From contig NZ_CP022529.1 of NCBI RefSeq assembly GCF_002237595.1, positions 5,424,001 to 5,488,000 of the forward strand: DNA of 64,000 bases, in the 5' to 3' direction. A model generated the notes under the pieces. The model was not told where the DNA came from and searched no databases. It was given only the letters and a program-made list of their open reading frames with translations. The stretch is from Labrenzia sp. VG12 (GTDB lineage: Bacteria > Pseudomonadota > Alphaproteobacteria > Rhizobiales > Stappiaceae). Below are positions 35,536-46,242 of the stretch, piece by piece; position 1 is the first letter of the stretch, and each line of letters begins with the position of its first letter. The position numbers and the translations under genes were made by a program.

Positions 35536-35931
35536 TTACTTCGTGGTGCCGTCTGCGTTGTACTGTGCCAGATAGGCGATGACATTTTGCAGATCGGCTT
35601 CCTTGCGCAGGCCGGCAAAGGCCATCTTGCCTTTCGGGATGACGTCCTTCGGCTTGGTCAGGTACGCGGTGAGCGTTTCTTCGTCCCACACCTTGCCGTC
35701 ACCCATCTCGATAAGAGCCTTGGAATACTTGTAGCCTTCCACCTGGCCCCAGGACGCGCCGACGACACCGTTCAGTGCCGGACCGACCTTGTTCTTGGCC
35801 TTTTCACCGACTGCGTGGCAGGCGGCGCATTTCTTGAAGACTTTGGCACCCTTTTCCGGGTCGCCCTCGGCGTGGGCCTGGGCAGTCAGGGCCAGAAGCG
35901 CGGTTCCGGCGATCATCAGCAGTCGCTGCAT
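35536..35931 (-). CDS. Class I c-type cytochrome (c2/c550-like)
   Basis: This 131-aa periplasmic monohaem cytochrome has a signal peptide 1-21 (LLALTAQAHA/EGD), a CAACH haem motif (35-39) and the likely axial Met103 in KGKMAFAG. It resembles soluble electron carriers of the cytochrome c2 group that connect the bc1 complex to oxidases or reductases. ATG 35931 has GGGAG seven bases upstream; the longer frame is not supported. Confidence 0.9.
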   Translation of the reverse strand: MQRLLMIAGTALLALTAQAHAEGDPEKGAKVFKKCAACHAVGEKAKNKVGPALNGVVGASWGQVEGYKYSKALIEMGDGKVWDEETLTAYLTKPKDVIPKGKMAFAGLRKEADLQNVIAYLAQYNADGTTK

Positions 35932-36058
35932 GTGTCTCTCCCTCATGCTGGGTGTATTGAAACCCGACCCAACAGAACAGGATGTCCCGCCCAGATGCAA
36001 GCGACGCACCGTCGCACTCGGGATACTACCGACCGGGCTCGGTCAATTCTGCGGGAGT

Positions 36059-37003
36059 TCAGACAGCCCTGGCCTGCCTGGGCGGATTGAGCCAGCTTTC
36101 TAGCCCTGAGTCCCAATAGGGGGAGGACCCGTAAAGGCCTGCCAGGAAGTCAATGAACACCCGCACCTTTGCGGGTAGAAATTGCCGGCTGGGATAGACG
36201 GCATAAAGGCCCACATCCTTGGAAGCCCTGTATTGCGGCAGGAGAATCTGGAGCTTGCCTTCACGCAATTCGGGTCCGACATCCCAGGTCGACCTCAGGG
36301 CAATGCCCACACCAGACAGAAGACACTCGCGCACGACTTCGTTGGAGTTTGTCTTGACGGGGGCCTGGGTCCGCACGGTTTCGATCCCGCTTGGTCCCAG
36401 CAGCCGCCAGGGATCCTGATTGGTCGCCGCAAGCGTGACATGGTTGGCCGTGAGGTCTTCGATGCTGTTCGGTTCGCCATGTTTTGCGACATAGTCCGGG
36501 CTGGCGCACAGGATCCGGTGAACGGGGGCAAGTCGCCGCGCGACCAGGCTTGAATCGGACAGTTCCGCGATACGGATTGCCAGGTCGTAGCCGTCTCCAA
36601 CGATATCGACGAAGTCATCGGACAGATCGAGATTGATAGACAGATCCGGATTTTTGGTCAGGAAGGTGCCGAGGTGAGGTGCGATATGCAGCCGTCCGAA
36701 TGAAGTCGGAACGGCAACTTTCAGATTGCCCCGTGCCTTGGCCGATCCTCGCGTGACGAAGGATTCGGCTTCTTCGACGGAGGCCAGGATCGCTACCACG
36801 CGCTCGAAGAAGCCCTGTCCGGCTTCCGTCATGGCAATCTGGCGCGTGGTCCTTTGCAGAAGGCGCGTTCCGAGTTTTTCCTCGAGCCGTCGAATGCGCT
36901 TTGACACCACGGCTGGAGACAGGCTCATTTCGCGTCCGGCAGCGGACATGCTGCCGGCGCTGACCACTCTCGCGAAAATCTCCATGTCCGTCAGATTGCT
37001 CAT
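36059..37003 (-). CDS. LysR-type regulator divergent from glcDEF
   Basis: At 314 aa it has an N-terminal HTH (MEIFARVVSAGSMSAAGREM, SPAVVSKRIRRLEEKLG) and a C-terminal effector domain of the CrgA/DhcR-like group. ATG 37003 is the family-like start; the longer open frame runs across the divergent glcD gene. The 155-base shared promoter region makes it the best candidate regulator of glycolate oxidation here, in place of the GntR-type GlcC of E. coli. Confidence 0.9.
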   Translation of the reverse strand: MSNLTDMEIFARVVSAGSMSAAGREMSLSPAVVSKRIRRLEEKLGTRLLQRTTRQIAMTEAGQGFFERVVAILASVEEAESFVTRGSAKARGNLKVAVPTSFGRLHIAPHLGTFLTKNPDLSINLDLSDDFVDIVGDGYDLAIRIAELSDSSLVARRLAPVHRILCASPDYVAKHGEPNSIEDLTANHVTLAATNQDPWRLLGPSGIETVRTQAPVKTNSNEVVRECLLSGVGIALRSTWDVGPELREGKLQILLPQYRASKDVGLYAVYPSRQFLPAKVRVFIDFLAGLYGSSPYWDSGLESWLNPPRQARAV

Positions 37004-37144
37004 TTTCAATCTCTCAGAAAGATATCTATTCTTGTTCGAACGTTTCCCTTCGGCGCAGGACTTGCCACACTTGGTCAGGTCCTGTGATCTGCCAAGACAT
37101 GTTACGGTCGGACCTGTCTGTTGGATCAACGTAACAATTCGTAG

Positions 37145-37158
37145 AAGGAGTCCTCCTT
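37145..37158 (+). promoter_or_regulatory. glcD ribosome binding site inside an inverted repeat
   Basis: AAGGAG (37145-37150) is followed after two bases by its exact complement CTCCTT (37153-37158), right against the GTG start at 37159. The Shine-Dalgarno can fold back on itself, which may limit initiation. Confidence 0.6.
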
Positions 37159-38655
37159 GTGACAGCCATTGCGATGCCCGCTCCCGATCAGGCCGTGATC
37201 GCCCGCCGCAAGGAGATCCTGAACGCCCTGCAGGCGATCGTTCCGGGTGAAGGGGTGATCCACGACGAACGGGAAATGCGCGCCTATGAAACGGATGCAC
37301 TGACAGCCTACCGTCAGCTGCCGCTGATTGTCGTACTGCCAGAGACGGTCGAGCAGGTCTCCAAGGTGCTCAAATACTGCTATGACAATGATGTCAAGGT
37401 CGTGCCGCGCGGAGCCGGCACCTCCCTGTCCGGCGGCGCCCTGCCGCTGGAAGACGGCGTTCTGCTGTCGATGATGAAGTTCAATTCCGTTCTGGACATC
37501 GACTACGCCAATCGGGCCGTCGTGGTGCAGCCGGGCGTCACCAACCTTGGCATCACGCGGGCGGTTGAGCACGAGGGCTTCTATTATGCGCCCGACCCCT
37601 CGTCCCAGATTGCCTGTTCCATCGGTGGCAATATCGCCGAAAACTCCGGCGGGGTGCATTGCCTGAAATACGGTCTGACCACCAACAATGTGCTCGGCCT
37701 GGAAATGGTGCTGATCAATGGCGAAGTGATCCGCCTGGGTGGCAAGCATCTCGACAGCGAGGGGTATGACCTGCTGGCGGTGATGACCGGATCTGAAGGC
37801 CTGCTGGGGGTGGTGACGGAAGTCACCGTACGCATATTGCAGAAACCGGAAACGGCGCGCGCGCTCCTGATCGGCTTCCCGACCAGCGAGGACGGTGGAC
37901 GCTGTGTCGCCGACATAATTGCCGCCGGTATCATCCCGGGCGGTATGGAAATGATGGACAAACCCGCCATTCACGCAGCCGAAGACTTCGTCAATGCCGG
38001 CTATCCAAGAGACGTTGAAGCCTTGTTGATCGTGGAGCTGGACGGTCCGGAAGGCGAGGTCGACTATCTGATCGGGCGGGTCGAGGAGATTGCCAGGGCC
38101 AATGCCGCCAGCCATCTGCGGGTCTCGGAAAACGAAGAGGAGCGCATGACCTTCTGGGCGGGGCGCAAGGCAGCGTTTCCCGCGGTTGGCCGCATCTCTC
38201 CGGACTATCTGTGCATGGACGGAACCATACCGCGCCGGGAGCTGCCGAAGGTTCTGGCCCGCATGCGCGAACTGGCAGACAAGCACGGCCTTGGTGTTGC
38301 CAACGTCTTTCACGCAGGTGACGGCAACCTGCATCCGCTGATCCTTTATGATGCGAATAAGCCGGGAGAACTGGATGCGGCCGAGGCCTTCGGCGCTGAT
38401 ATTCTGCGGCTCTGCGTCGAGGTTGGCGGCGTTTTGACCGGCGAACACGGCGTCGGCATCGAGAAGCGCGACCTGATGACGGACATGTTCTCAGAGGCCG
38501 ATCTCAAGCAGCAGCAACGGGTCAAGTGCGCGTTCGATGAAAAGCACCTGCTCAACCCGGGCAAGGTCTTTCCCGTGCTGCATCGTTGCGCCGAACTCGG
38601 CAAGATGCATGTGCACAAGGGCCAGCTGCCCTTTCCTGATATTCCGCGGTTCTGA
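37159..38655 (+). CDS. glcD: Glycolate oxidase subunit GlcD
   Basis: This 498-aa FAD-binding subunit has the PCMH-type FAD domain with VVPRGAGTSLSGGALP (about 87-103) and SIGGNIAENSGG. The C-terminal FAD-oxidase domain has NVFHAGDGNLHP and GEHGVGIEKR. With GlcE and GlcF it oxidises glycolate to glyoxylate, and often D-lactate as well. The start is GTG 37159 with AGAAGGAG eight bases upstream. It is the first gene of the glcDE-DUF4870-glcF cluster. Confidence 0.96.
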   Translation: MTAIAMPAPDQAVIARRKEILNALQAIVPGEGVIHDEREMRAYETDALTAYRQLPLIVVLPETVEQVSKVLKYCYDNDVKVVPRGAGTSLSGGALPLEDGVLLSMMKFNSVLDIDYANRAVVVQPGVTNLGITRAVEHEGFYYAPDPSSQIACSIGGNIAENSGGVHCLKYGLTTNNVLGLEMVLINGEVIRLGGKHLDSEGYDLLAVMTGSEGLLGVVTEVTVRILQKPETARALLIGFPTSEDGGRCVADIIAAGIIPGGMEMMDKPAIHAAEDFVNAGYPRDVEALLIVELDGPEGEVDYLIGRVEEIARANAASHLRVSENEEERMTFWAGRKAAFPAVGRISPDYLCMDGTIPRRELPKVLARMRELADKHGLGVANVFHAGDGNLHPLILYDANKPGELDAAEAFGADILRLCVEVGGVLTGEHGVGIEKRDLMTDMFSEADLKQQQRVKCAFDEKHLLNPGKVFPVLHRCAELGKMHVHKGQLPFPDIPRF

Positions 38656-38664
38656 GGAGGCGGC

Positions 38665-39855
38665 ATGGAAGCGACCCTGAAACCGCAAAGCGCACAAGAT
38701 GTCGAGGATGCTGTCCGCTGGGCCGCGGCAGAAGATCAGCCGCTGGAAATCGTCGGACAGGGCTCCAAGCGGGACCTCGGGCGGCCGGTCCAGTCTGCCC
38801 ATGTGCTGGACCTGTCCGGGCTCAGCGGCGTTGAAAGCTATGAGCCGGCTGAGCTGGTGTTGACGGTCAAGGCCGGCACACCGATTGCGGAGGTGGAAAA
38901 ACTGGTCGACGACAACGCCCAGGAGCTGTCCTTCGAGCCGATGGATTACGGTCCGCTTTTCGGCAAGCCCGCCAGTCGGGGGACGATCGGCGGGGTGCTG
39001 GCCGCAAACCTGTCCGGCCCAAGGCGGATAAAGGCCGGCGCAGCCCGCGACCATGTCCTGGGCATGGAAGCGGTCTCGGGACGTGGTGAAATCTTCCGCT
39101 CCGGCGGCAAGGTGGTCAAGAATGTGACCGGGTATGATCTGCCACGGACATTGTGTGGCTCCTACGGCACCCTTGCGGTTGCCACCAGTGTCACGCTCAA
39201 GGTCAATCCGAAGCCGGAAACCGCGGTCACCTTCGTTCTGACGGGACTGGACGATCTGGACGGCGTCAAGGCGTTGTGTGAAGCCATGGGCTCGTCGGCG
39301 GAGGTCTCCGGTGCGGCTCACCTGCCGTCCTGGGTGGAGGGCGACAGCAGCAGAACTTTATTGCGCCTTGAAGGTTTCCAGTCCTCGGTCGACTACAGGC
39401 TGAAGACCCTGAAGGACCTGTTGGGCGGATACGGCGCGCATGAGAGCCTGGACCGGGAAGAGACGGACAAGCTCTGGAAAGACGTGCGCGACCTGGCGTT
39501 TTTTGCAAAGCGGTCAACGCCGGTCTGGCGCATTTCCGTCGCTCCGACGGCTGGTCCGCAGCTGGTGGCGAGACTGAAGGCGGCGATTGAGCTGGATGCG
39601 GTTTACGACTGGAGCGGCGGCCTGGTCTGGCTGACCTGCACGGATGGTGACACCCATCAGGCCAAGATCCGCATGGCCCTGGACGCTGTCGGCGGCGGGC
39701 ATGCCACGCTGGTCCGTGCGGATGCCTCAACCCGGTCCAATCTGGATGTGTTCCAGCCGCAACCGGCGCCCCTGGCGGCTCTGTCGCGTCGGCTGAAGGA
39801 GCAATTTGACCCGAAAGGGGTGTTAAACCCTGGACGTATGGTCACCGGGATGTAG
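38665..39855 (+). CDS. glcE: Glycolate oxidase FAD-binding subunit GlcE
   Basis: At 396 aa it is related to GlcD but shorter. It has the FAD-binding PCMH domain (PLEIVGQGSKRDLGRPV, RGTIGGVLAANLSGPRR) and a reduced C-terminal domain ending FDPKGVLNPGRMVTGM. It starts nine bases after the glcD stop, with GAGGAGG between, so the two are co-translated. Confidence 0.95.
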   Translation: MEATLKPQSAQDVEDAVRWAAAEDQPLEIVGQGSKRDLGRPVQSAHVLDLSGLSGVESYEPAELVLTVKAGTPIAEVEKLVDDNAQELSFEPMDYGPLFGKPASRGTIGGVLAANLSGPRRIKAGAARDHVLGMEAVSGRGEIFRSGGKVVKNVTGYDLPRTLCGSYGTLAVATSVTLKVNPKPETAVTFVLTGLDDLDGVKALCEAMGSSAEVSGAAHLPSWVEGDSSRTLLRLEGFQSSVDYRLKTLKDLLGGYGAHESLDREETDKLWKDVRDLAFFAKRSTPVWRISVAPTAGPQLVARLKAAIELDAVYDWSGGLVWLTCTDGDTHQAKIRMALDAVGGGHATLVRADASTRSNLDVFQPQPAPLAALSRRLKEQFDPKGVLNPGRMVTGM

Positions 39856-39905
39856 TCTGGGAGTGGGTAGGGGCCTTGAGCCATTGTTTTTAGCGGAGTT
39901 CAGTG

Positions 39906-40265
39906 ATGGAACAAAAATCCGATGTTGCAGGCTATTTTGAACCCGGCGGCAAGAACGCCACCCTCATCTACATTCTCTATCTTGCCAATATCATTGTGCC
40001 GTTCACGGCGATTGTCGGCGTCATCTTTGCCTATCTGAACCGGGGGCAGAGTTCTTCCTGGGTCGACAGCCATTACACCTACCAGATCCGCACCTTCTGG
40101 ATTGGCCTTCTGTTCGGGATCATCAGTGCGCTTTTGACCGTTATCCTGATCGGGTTCCTGCTTATTCTGCTGGTATTGGTCTGGATGATCGTGCGCTGTA
40201 TCAAGGGCATGCAACTGGCCGGGCGCAACGAAGCCGTGCCAAACCCCGAGACGTGGCTGTTCTAG
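39906..40265 (+). CDS. DUF4870-type small membrane protein inserted in the glc cluster
   Basis: At 119 aa it has three to four membrane helices, beginning about residues 18-45 (LIYILYLANIIVPFTAIVGV), with the conserved SHYTYQIRTFWIGLL segment and a cytoplasmic KGMQLAGRNEAVPNP tail. DUF4870/COG3671 proteins have no established function. GGAG lies seven bases upstream of ATG 39906. It sits between glcE and glcF on the same strand, 50 bases after glcE. Confidence 0.85.
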   Translation: MEQKSDVAGYFEPGGKNATLIYILYLANIIVPFTAIVGVIFAYLNRGQSSSWVDSHYTYQIRTFWIGLLFGIISALLTVILIGFLLILLVLVWMIVRCIKGMQLAGRNEAVPNPETWLF

Positions 40266-40471
40266 GGTCAGGAGTTTCCGTGTCCTGAGGCGCGTCTGGC
40301 ACTTCGGGAGACGGAAAGGGCGCGTTCAGCTGGTTTGCCGGTCAGTTTTTCTGCTTCTGCAAAACCCTTGTGCCCGAAAGTCGCCTTGTGCGGCCCCGGG
40401 CGGGGCCGTACGATTCGAGCGACATCTGGCGGGAAAGGCCCGGTTCGCCGGGCAGGGGGGCGCAAGCAGCG

Positions 40472-41809
<1,338 letters not shown>

Positions 41810-41830
41810 GCGCTGTCCACTTGAAATCCG

Positions 41831-43186
41831 TCAGCTCTCTCGCGTTCCCAGTTGAACAGGGGTCTTGTCCGGGGTCTGGTCCGGCAATTCGCCGGCCAGT
41901 CTGAGCGTCCGTTCCAGAAGTTCTTCGTAGATCGGCCGGCCACCCAGGTGATGGGCGGCGAGAGAGGCCGTGGTGCAGGTGACCAGAACCGGCATGATCA
42001 GCGCATAGGCACCGGTGAGTTCCATCACCAGCACAACACCGACCAGTGGTGCACGGACCGAGGCGGCGAAGAAGCCGCCCATGGCGGCGACGGCGCAGGC
42101 CGCGCGGAAATCGTCGTCGACCGGCAGAAACTCGACCGAGGCAACTCCAAACGCCAGGCCTGCGCAGGTGGCAATGGACAGCATGGGGGCAAAAATGCCG
42201 CCCGGCACGCCGGACGCGTAGGAAAACAGGACCCCGCCGAACCGCAGGACGGTCAAGAGAAGCAGAGCCAGGATGCCGTAGTGGTTGACGATCAGGTCAT
42301 GCACCAGATCTTCACCTCCGCCGGTGGCGTCGGGAAAGGCATTGAGCAGGACCCCGGTCACCGCGCCGACCGAGAGCGCCGGCACCCAGCGAAGGCGGCG
42401 CGGGATCTTCAGGAAAAGATCCATGACGGTGATCAGCGCCTTGTTGAAGAGCACGCCGAGGCCACCGAGCAGAATCCCGAGCACGGCCAGAAGCGAGAAG
42501 CTCCACACCGGGACATAATCGACTTCCACAAGCAAGGGCGGGCCGATGCCGGTGAGCTGTTCGGTGACGGCTGCGCTCAGGATCGAGGCAATGATCACCG
42601 CCATGTAGGTGCGGTAGCCAAAGGGAAACTGCCGCCTCGTTTCCTCGACAATGAACAGGATTGCGGCCAGGGGAGCATTGAAGGCAGCCGCCAAACCGGC
42701 AGCGGCTCCGGCGGCCAGCAGGCCCTTGTGCTCGTCAGATGTCAGTGGACGGGAGCGGGAGATCGCTTCCGCCGTCATGGCGCCCATGTGAATGGTCGGG
42801 CCTTCGCGGCCGAGCACGAGGCCCGATCCCAGAGCGAGCAGGCCGCCGAAGAACTTGGCAATCAGAACGAGGGCCGGGCGCAGCGGGCGTTTGTCCTCCA
42901 TGGCGCCTTCGATTTCCTGAATGCCACTGCCGGCCGCTTCCGGCGCGACCCGTTGCACCAGCAGGAATGCACCGGTGACACAGAGCGCGGACATCACGAC
43001 GGAAACCACATAGGGCAGGAGGCCCGGGCCGAGCGCTGTACGAAGGGACGAATACTGTGCAAACAGGAATTCAAGGCCGGTGTGGAACCCGGTGGCCAGG
43101 GCGCCGACCAGCAGTCCGACCAGGGCCGCTTTCAGAAAATAGGCCGCATCGGATCTAGCGCTTGAGGAACTGGAAGGGTCTGCCAT
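41831..43186 (-). CDS. ClC-type chloride/proton exchanger
   Basis: At 451 aa it has the ClC signatures: GSGIQEIEG for anion binding, GREGPT with the gating Glu128, and GGIFAPML. Glu182 in VEETRRQF matches the internal proton-pathway glutamate of E. coli ClcA, and the tyrosine of GAYALIMP matches the central anion gate. Keeping both glutamates marks it as an exchanger rather than a channel. There is no CBS domain. ATG 43186 is preferred; a 30-residue upstream extension looks untranslated. Confidence 0.9.
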   Translation of the reverse strand: MADPSSSSSARSDAAYFLKAALVGLLVGALATGFHTGLEFLFAQYSSLRTALGPGLLPYVVSVVMSALCVTGAFLLVQRVAPEAAGSGIQEIEGAMEDKRPLRPALVLIAKFFGGLLALGSGLVLGREGPTIHMGAMTAEAISRSRPLTSDEHKGLLAAGAAAGLAAAFNAPLAAILFIVEETRRQFPFGYRTYMAVIIASILSAAVTEQLTGIGPPLLVEVDYVPVWSFSLLAVLGILLGGLGVLFNKALITVMDLFLKIPRRLRWVPALSVGAVTGVLLNAFPDATGGGEDLVHDLIVNHYGILALLLLTVLRFGGVLFSYASGVPGGIFAPMLSIATCAGLAFGVASVEFLPVDDDFRAACAVAAMGGFFAASVRAPLVGVVLVMELTGAYALIMPVLVTCTTASLAAHHLGGRPIYEELLERTLRLAGELPDQTPDKTPVQLGTRES

Positions 43187-43345
43187 GCCGCCCGCCGGGG
43201 TGAGGTACCAACCGCACGCGCCGTTGAGTCGGCGTGCTTCTTGTCCAAGCCTGCAAAGATTTGGCGTTGGGCGCAAGTGAGGGGCTTAAAAGAGAAACGC
43301 GCGGCAGGCCGCGCGTTTGTCTTCAAGCCGTTTGTCGGGCCTTGC

Positions 43346-44110
43346 CTAGATCACATAGACCCGCGTGCCCACCTTCACCCGTTCATAAAGGTCGGTGACG
43401 TCCTCGTTGCGCATGCGGATGCAGCCGGAGGAGACCGCATGGCCGATGGTCCAGGGCTGGTTGGAGCCGTGAATGCGGTAGAGAGTCGAGCCGAGATAGA
43501 GCGCCCGGGCGCCGAGCGGATTGTCCGGCCCGCCCGCCATGAAGACCGGCAGGTCAGGGCGGCGTTTGCGCATTTCAGCCGGCGGGCGCCAGTCGGGCCA
43601 TTCTGCCTTGCGGGTGATCTTGTGTGTGCCGGCCCATTCAAAGCCGGGTTTGCCGACGCCGACACCGTAGCGGCGGGCCGTGCCGTCATTCTGCACCAGA
43701 TACAGGAAGCGGGCATTGGTATCGATGACGATCGTACCTGCCTTGTGCGGGCCGTCATAGTCGACCACGGTCGGCAGGAATTGCGGTGCGATCTGTCGGG
43801 TTTGCGGCTGGCGAACCCGCTGCTGCTGCTGTCGGACCGGCTGCTGCTGGCGCGGTGCCCACCAGCTGGTCCGGCGCACCTGGCGCTGCTGCTGCGGGAC
43901 CTGCCGGAACTGATAGCGGGTCGCGGTCGAGCGGCGCTGCACCCGCGGTTGGAGTTGCAGCATCCAGGGCTCGGTCAGGTTCGGGCTCAGGACAAGGGGC
44001 GGCGGAGCGGTCTGGGCAGATGCCTCGGGCATGCCCGAAAGGCTCGCGGCAATCATAAAAGCACCGGTCAAGGCAATCGCCTTTGATGGGATTGAACGCA
44101 AAAAGAACAT
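43346..44110 (-). CDS. L,D-transpeptidase (YkuD family), secreted
   Basis: At 254 aa it has a signal peptide of about 32 residues and a low-complexity Gln/Arg linker (about 70-115, RQQQPVRQQQQRVRQPQTR). The C-terminal YkuD domain carries the active-site motif HAVSSGCIRM, catalytic Cys230, and the upstream HGSN. It cross-links peptidoglycan or attaches proteins to it in the periplasm. The basic linker may bind the cell wall. Confidence 0.92.
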   Translation of the reverse strand: MFFLRSIPSKAIALTGAFMIAASLSGMPEASAQTAPPPLVLSPNLTEPWMLQLQPRVQRRSTATRYQFRQVPQQQRQVRRTSWWAPRQQQPVRQQQQRVRQPQTRQIAPQFLPTVVDYDGPHKAGTIVIDTNARFLYLVQNDGTARRYGVGVGKPGFEWAGTHKITRKAEWPDWRPPAEMRKRRPDLPVFMAGGPDNPLGARALYLGSTLYRIHGSNQPWTIGHAVSSGCIRMRNEDVTDLYERVKVGTRVYVI

Positions 44111-44369
44111 GGCAGCACTCACAAACTTTTCATCGACCACGTTCAGCAGCCAGGAGCGTGTCCACGGCTGCCGGTTAACGGATTGGCAAGGATGATAAGC
44201 GGCCACCTTCAGTCAAACGTGAATCCGGCCTGGAGAATTCAGGTAATCTTTTCTTATGGTTAGTTCTTTGTTGAAGAACAGGCTTAATAAAAAACGTATC
44301 CGGATCGACGTCGTTTGGTTAACGAATTTTGTGCGGGTTGAATCCGCTGCGCTTTCCGGGATTCCTTGG

Positions 44370-45095
44370 TTAACGCACGCGCCGGCGAGCGTCACGCACA
44401 ACAAGCGGCAGGATGTCCTTGGTCTGTTTCATGGACATGCCCGGTTTGATCCGGGGGTCGTAGAGCATGTTCAAAATGATCTGGTCGAACACGGTAAAAC
44501 GGCTGTGGCGCGAGGAATCGTTAAAGACGGAATGGATGAGCGCGGCATCGTCATTCATCGGGCCAAGGCCCTGCAGCAGTTCCTCCACCAGGCAACGCTT
44601 GAACAGGAACTCGCCCTCATCGGACACGATCACGGCCGCAGACCGCTTGATGCCCTTGCGGCCGGAGACGACGCGGACAAGACATCGTCCGGGGACACGG
44701 GCACGGTCGTTCTTGTAGATGTCCCGCCGCACGACGTCTTCATATTGTGCGCGGTCGACGACATAGACCTCGAAATTGGCGGCGTTGCGATCGTTTGTGA
44801 TGCCGGTGGTGAGCCCGCCGATGCGATTGCCGATCTCGCGCACGAATCTCCGGACCACTTTGGAACGGTCACGTGACGACAGGTTATGGACGTAAAACAG
44901 GACCGGCTGAGTGAATTTTTTCACCAGGTAGGGACGCCAGCTCCAGCTGCGGTACTCCAGGCCGAACACCGTCTTTTCGAACCCTTCGAGCAATTCCTCC
45001 GTGGTGAAGGAATCGTTCGCGGACGCGGCATTGGGCAGCGTGAAAGAAGCGAAGAAAAGGAGAAAGGAAGCCAGGAAACAACGCGTCAGTGTCAT
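44370..45095 (-). CDS. DUF2927 family exported protein
   Basis: At 241 aa it has a signal peptide of about 26 residues (LLFFASFTLPNAASA/NDS). The DUF2927 body has VRRFVREIGNRIGGLTTGIT in the first half and the conserved CLVEELLQGLGPMNDDA and FTVFDQIILNMLYDPRIKPG segments in the second. The latter resemble the glutamate-containing helix of small secreted peptidases, but no full zinc motif is seen. Function unknown. ATG 45095 starts the signal peptide. Confidence 0.85.
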   Translation of the reverse strand: MTLTRCFLASFLLFFASFTLPNAASANDSFTTEELLEGFEKTVFGLEYRSWSWRPYLVKKFTQPVLFYVHNLSSRDRSKVVRRFVREIGNRIGGLTTGITNDRNAANFEVYVVDRAQYEDVVRRDIYKNDRARVPGRCLVRVVSGRKGIKRSAAVIVSDEGEFLFKRCLVEELLQGLGPMNDDAALIHSVFNDSSRHSRFTVFDQIILNMLYDPRIKPGMSMKQTKDILPLVVRDARRRVR

Positions 45096-45353
45096 AGAGG
45101 TCAGTACACCATTGGAAACCGAAGGGGCCTGAAAATCGTGGCCCCGGACATGCGCCTGGCGGGATTGCCAATCCATGGACCGGAAGATAGCCAAAACGCC
45201 AGAAAGAGGAAAGCCAAGAAACCGTTACCAAAGGGCAAATGGCCCTGTCAGATGCATCAAGCATCGGAAAAACAATTCTTTAAACTTCCCCTGTTATAGC
45301 TGGAACATATTGCGATTTAAGAAAGCCTGTCAGGGCTGGGGACGGGAGTAGGC

Positions 45354-46106
45354 ATGGCCGCGGTGAAGAGATCCTTTCGGGCGGAAAGCTTGATACGAAT
45401 GAACGCCGGGGCGAGCGAAGACCCCGCCTTTAGAGAGGAACGCCGCCACCAGGAAGTCATGGCAGAGATCGCCAGCCTGAGAGCCATGATCAAAAGCGGT
45501 GATGCCCAGCAACAGCAGGCGCTTGATCCGGAAGCCATGAGCGAGAAGTTCATGAGCGAGTTCCGCAAAGAACTCTCCGAGGCAGCCAAGCTCAAGGTCG
45601 AGCTGGATGCAATGTATGAAGCGATTGCCCAGACCAAGAAGGAAATCGCGACGCTGCACCAGACAACAGGGTCCAAGGGCGAAGAGATGACTCGGGTGAC
45701 CAACGAGCTGGATGCTGTGGTCATCGGCACGGAAGGCGCGACGGAAAACATCCTGGCAGCCGCCGAATTCATTGATGAAACCGCCAACACGCTGTCTGCC
45801 CGGATCGACAAGGACGATGCTGAACTGGCCAATGACATCCAGGACAAGGTCGTTCAGATTTTCGAAGCCTGTAACTTCCAGGATCTGACCGGTCAGCGGA
45901 TCACCAAGGTGGTGTCGACTCTGCGTTTTGTTGAAGACCGCATCATCCAGATGATGGACATCTGGGGCGGCATTGAAACCTTCAAGGATATCGAACTGGA
46001 AGAGCGCGATTTGAAGGAAGGCGATGCGGCGCTACTCAATGGCCCGGCGCTGGAAAGCGATGTCGACGTGGCCACCCAGGACGATATCGACGCCCTGTTC
46101 GCATAA
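45354..46106 (+). CDS. cheZ: Protein phosphatase CheZ
   Basis: This 250-aa, mostly helical protein has the CheZ active-site block IFEACNFQDLTGQRITKVV. Asp177 and Gln181 match Asp143 and Gln147 of E. coli CheZ, the residues that drive CheY-P hydrolysis. The C-terminal peptide TQDDIDALFA resembles the CheY-tethering tail. It ends chemotaxis signalling by removing phosphate from CheY. No other chemotaxis or flagellar gene is in the window, so it acts at a distance. It is followed at once by a terminator, as a single-gene unit. Confidence 0.9.
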   Translation: MAAVKRSFRAESLIRMNAGASEDPAFREERRHQEVMAEIASLRAMIKSGDAQQQQALDPEAMSEKFMSEFRKELSEAAKLKVELDAMYEAIAQTKKEIATLHQTTGSKGEEMTRVTNELDAVVIGTEGATENILAAAEFIDETANTLSARIDKDDAELANDIQDKVVQIFEACNFQDLTGQRITKVVSTLRFVEDRIIQMMDIWGGIETFKDIELEERDLKEGDAALLNGPALESDVDVATQDDIDALFA

Positions 46107-46127
46107 CGGCCCCACAGTCCCGTTTTG

Positions 46128-46154
46128 AAACCCGGCCATCTGGCCGGGTTTTTT
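46128..46154 (+). terminator. Intrinsic terminator of cheZ
   Basis: AAACCCGGCCA (46128-46138) pairs with TGGCCGGGTTT (46141-46151) and is followed by more T residues. Confidence 0.9.
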
Positions 46155-46242
46155 GTTTGCACCAGCAGACAGATTTGCACTTGCCTCGAAAGGCCGGACT
46201 CGCTACCAACGCGAGAACAAAAAGTGAATATTGGGACGGATC

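Noticed and set aside
44256..44876. 206-codon plus-strand frame
   Set aside because: Antisense to the DUF2927 gene, which has a signal peptide and conserved segments.
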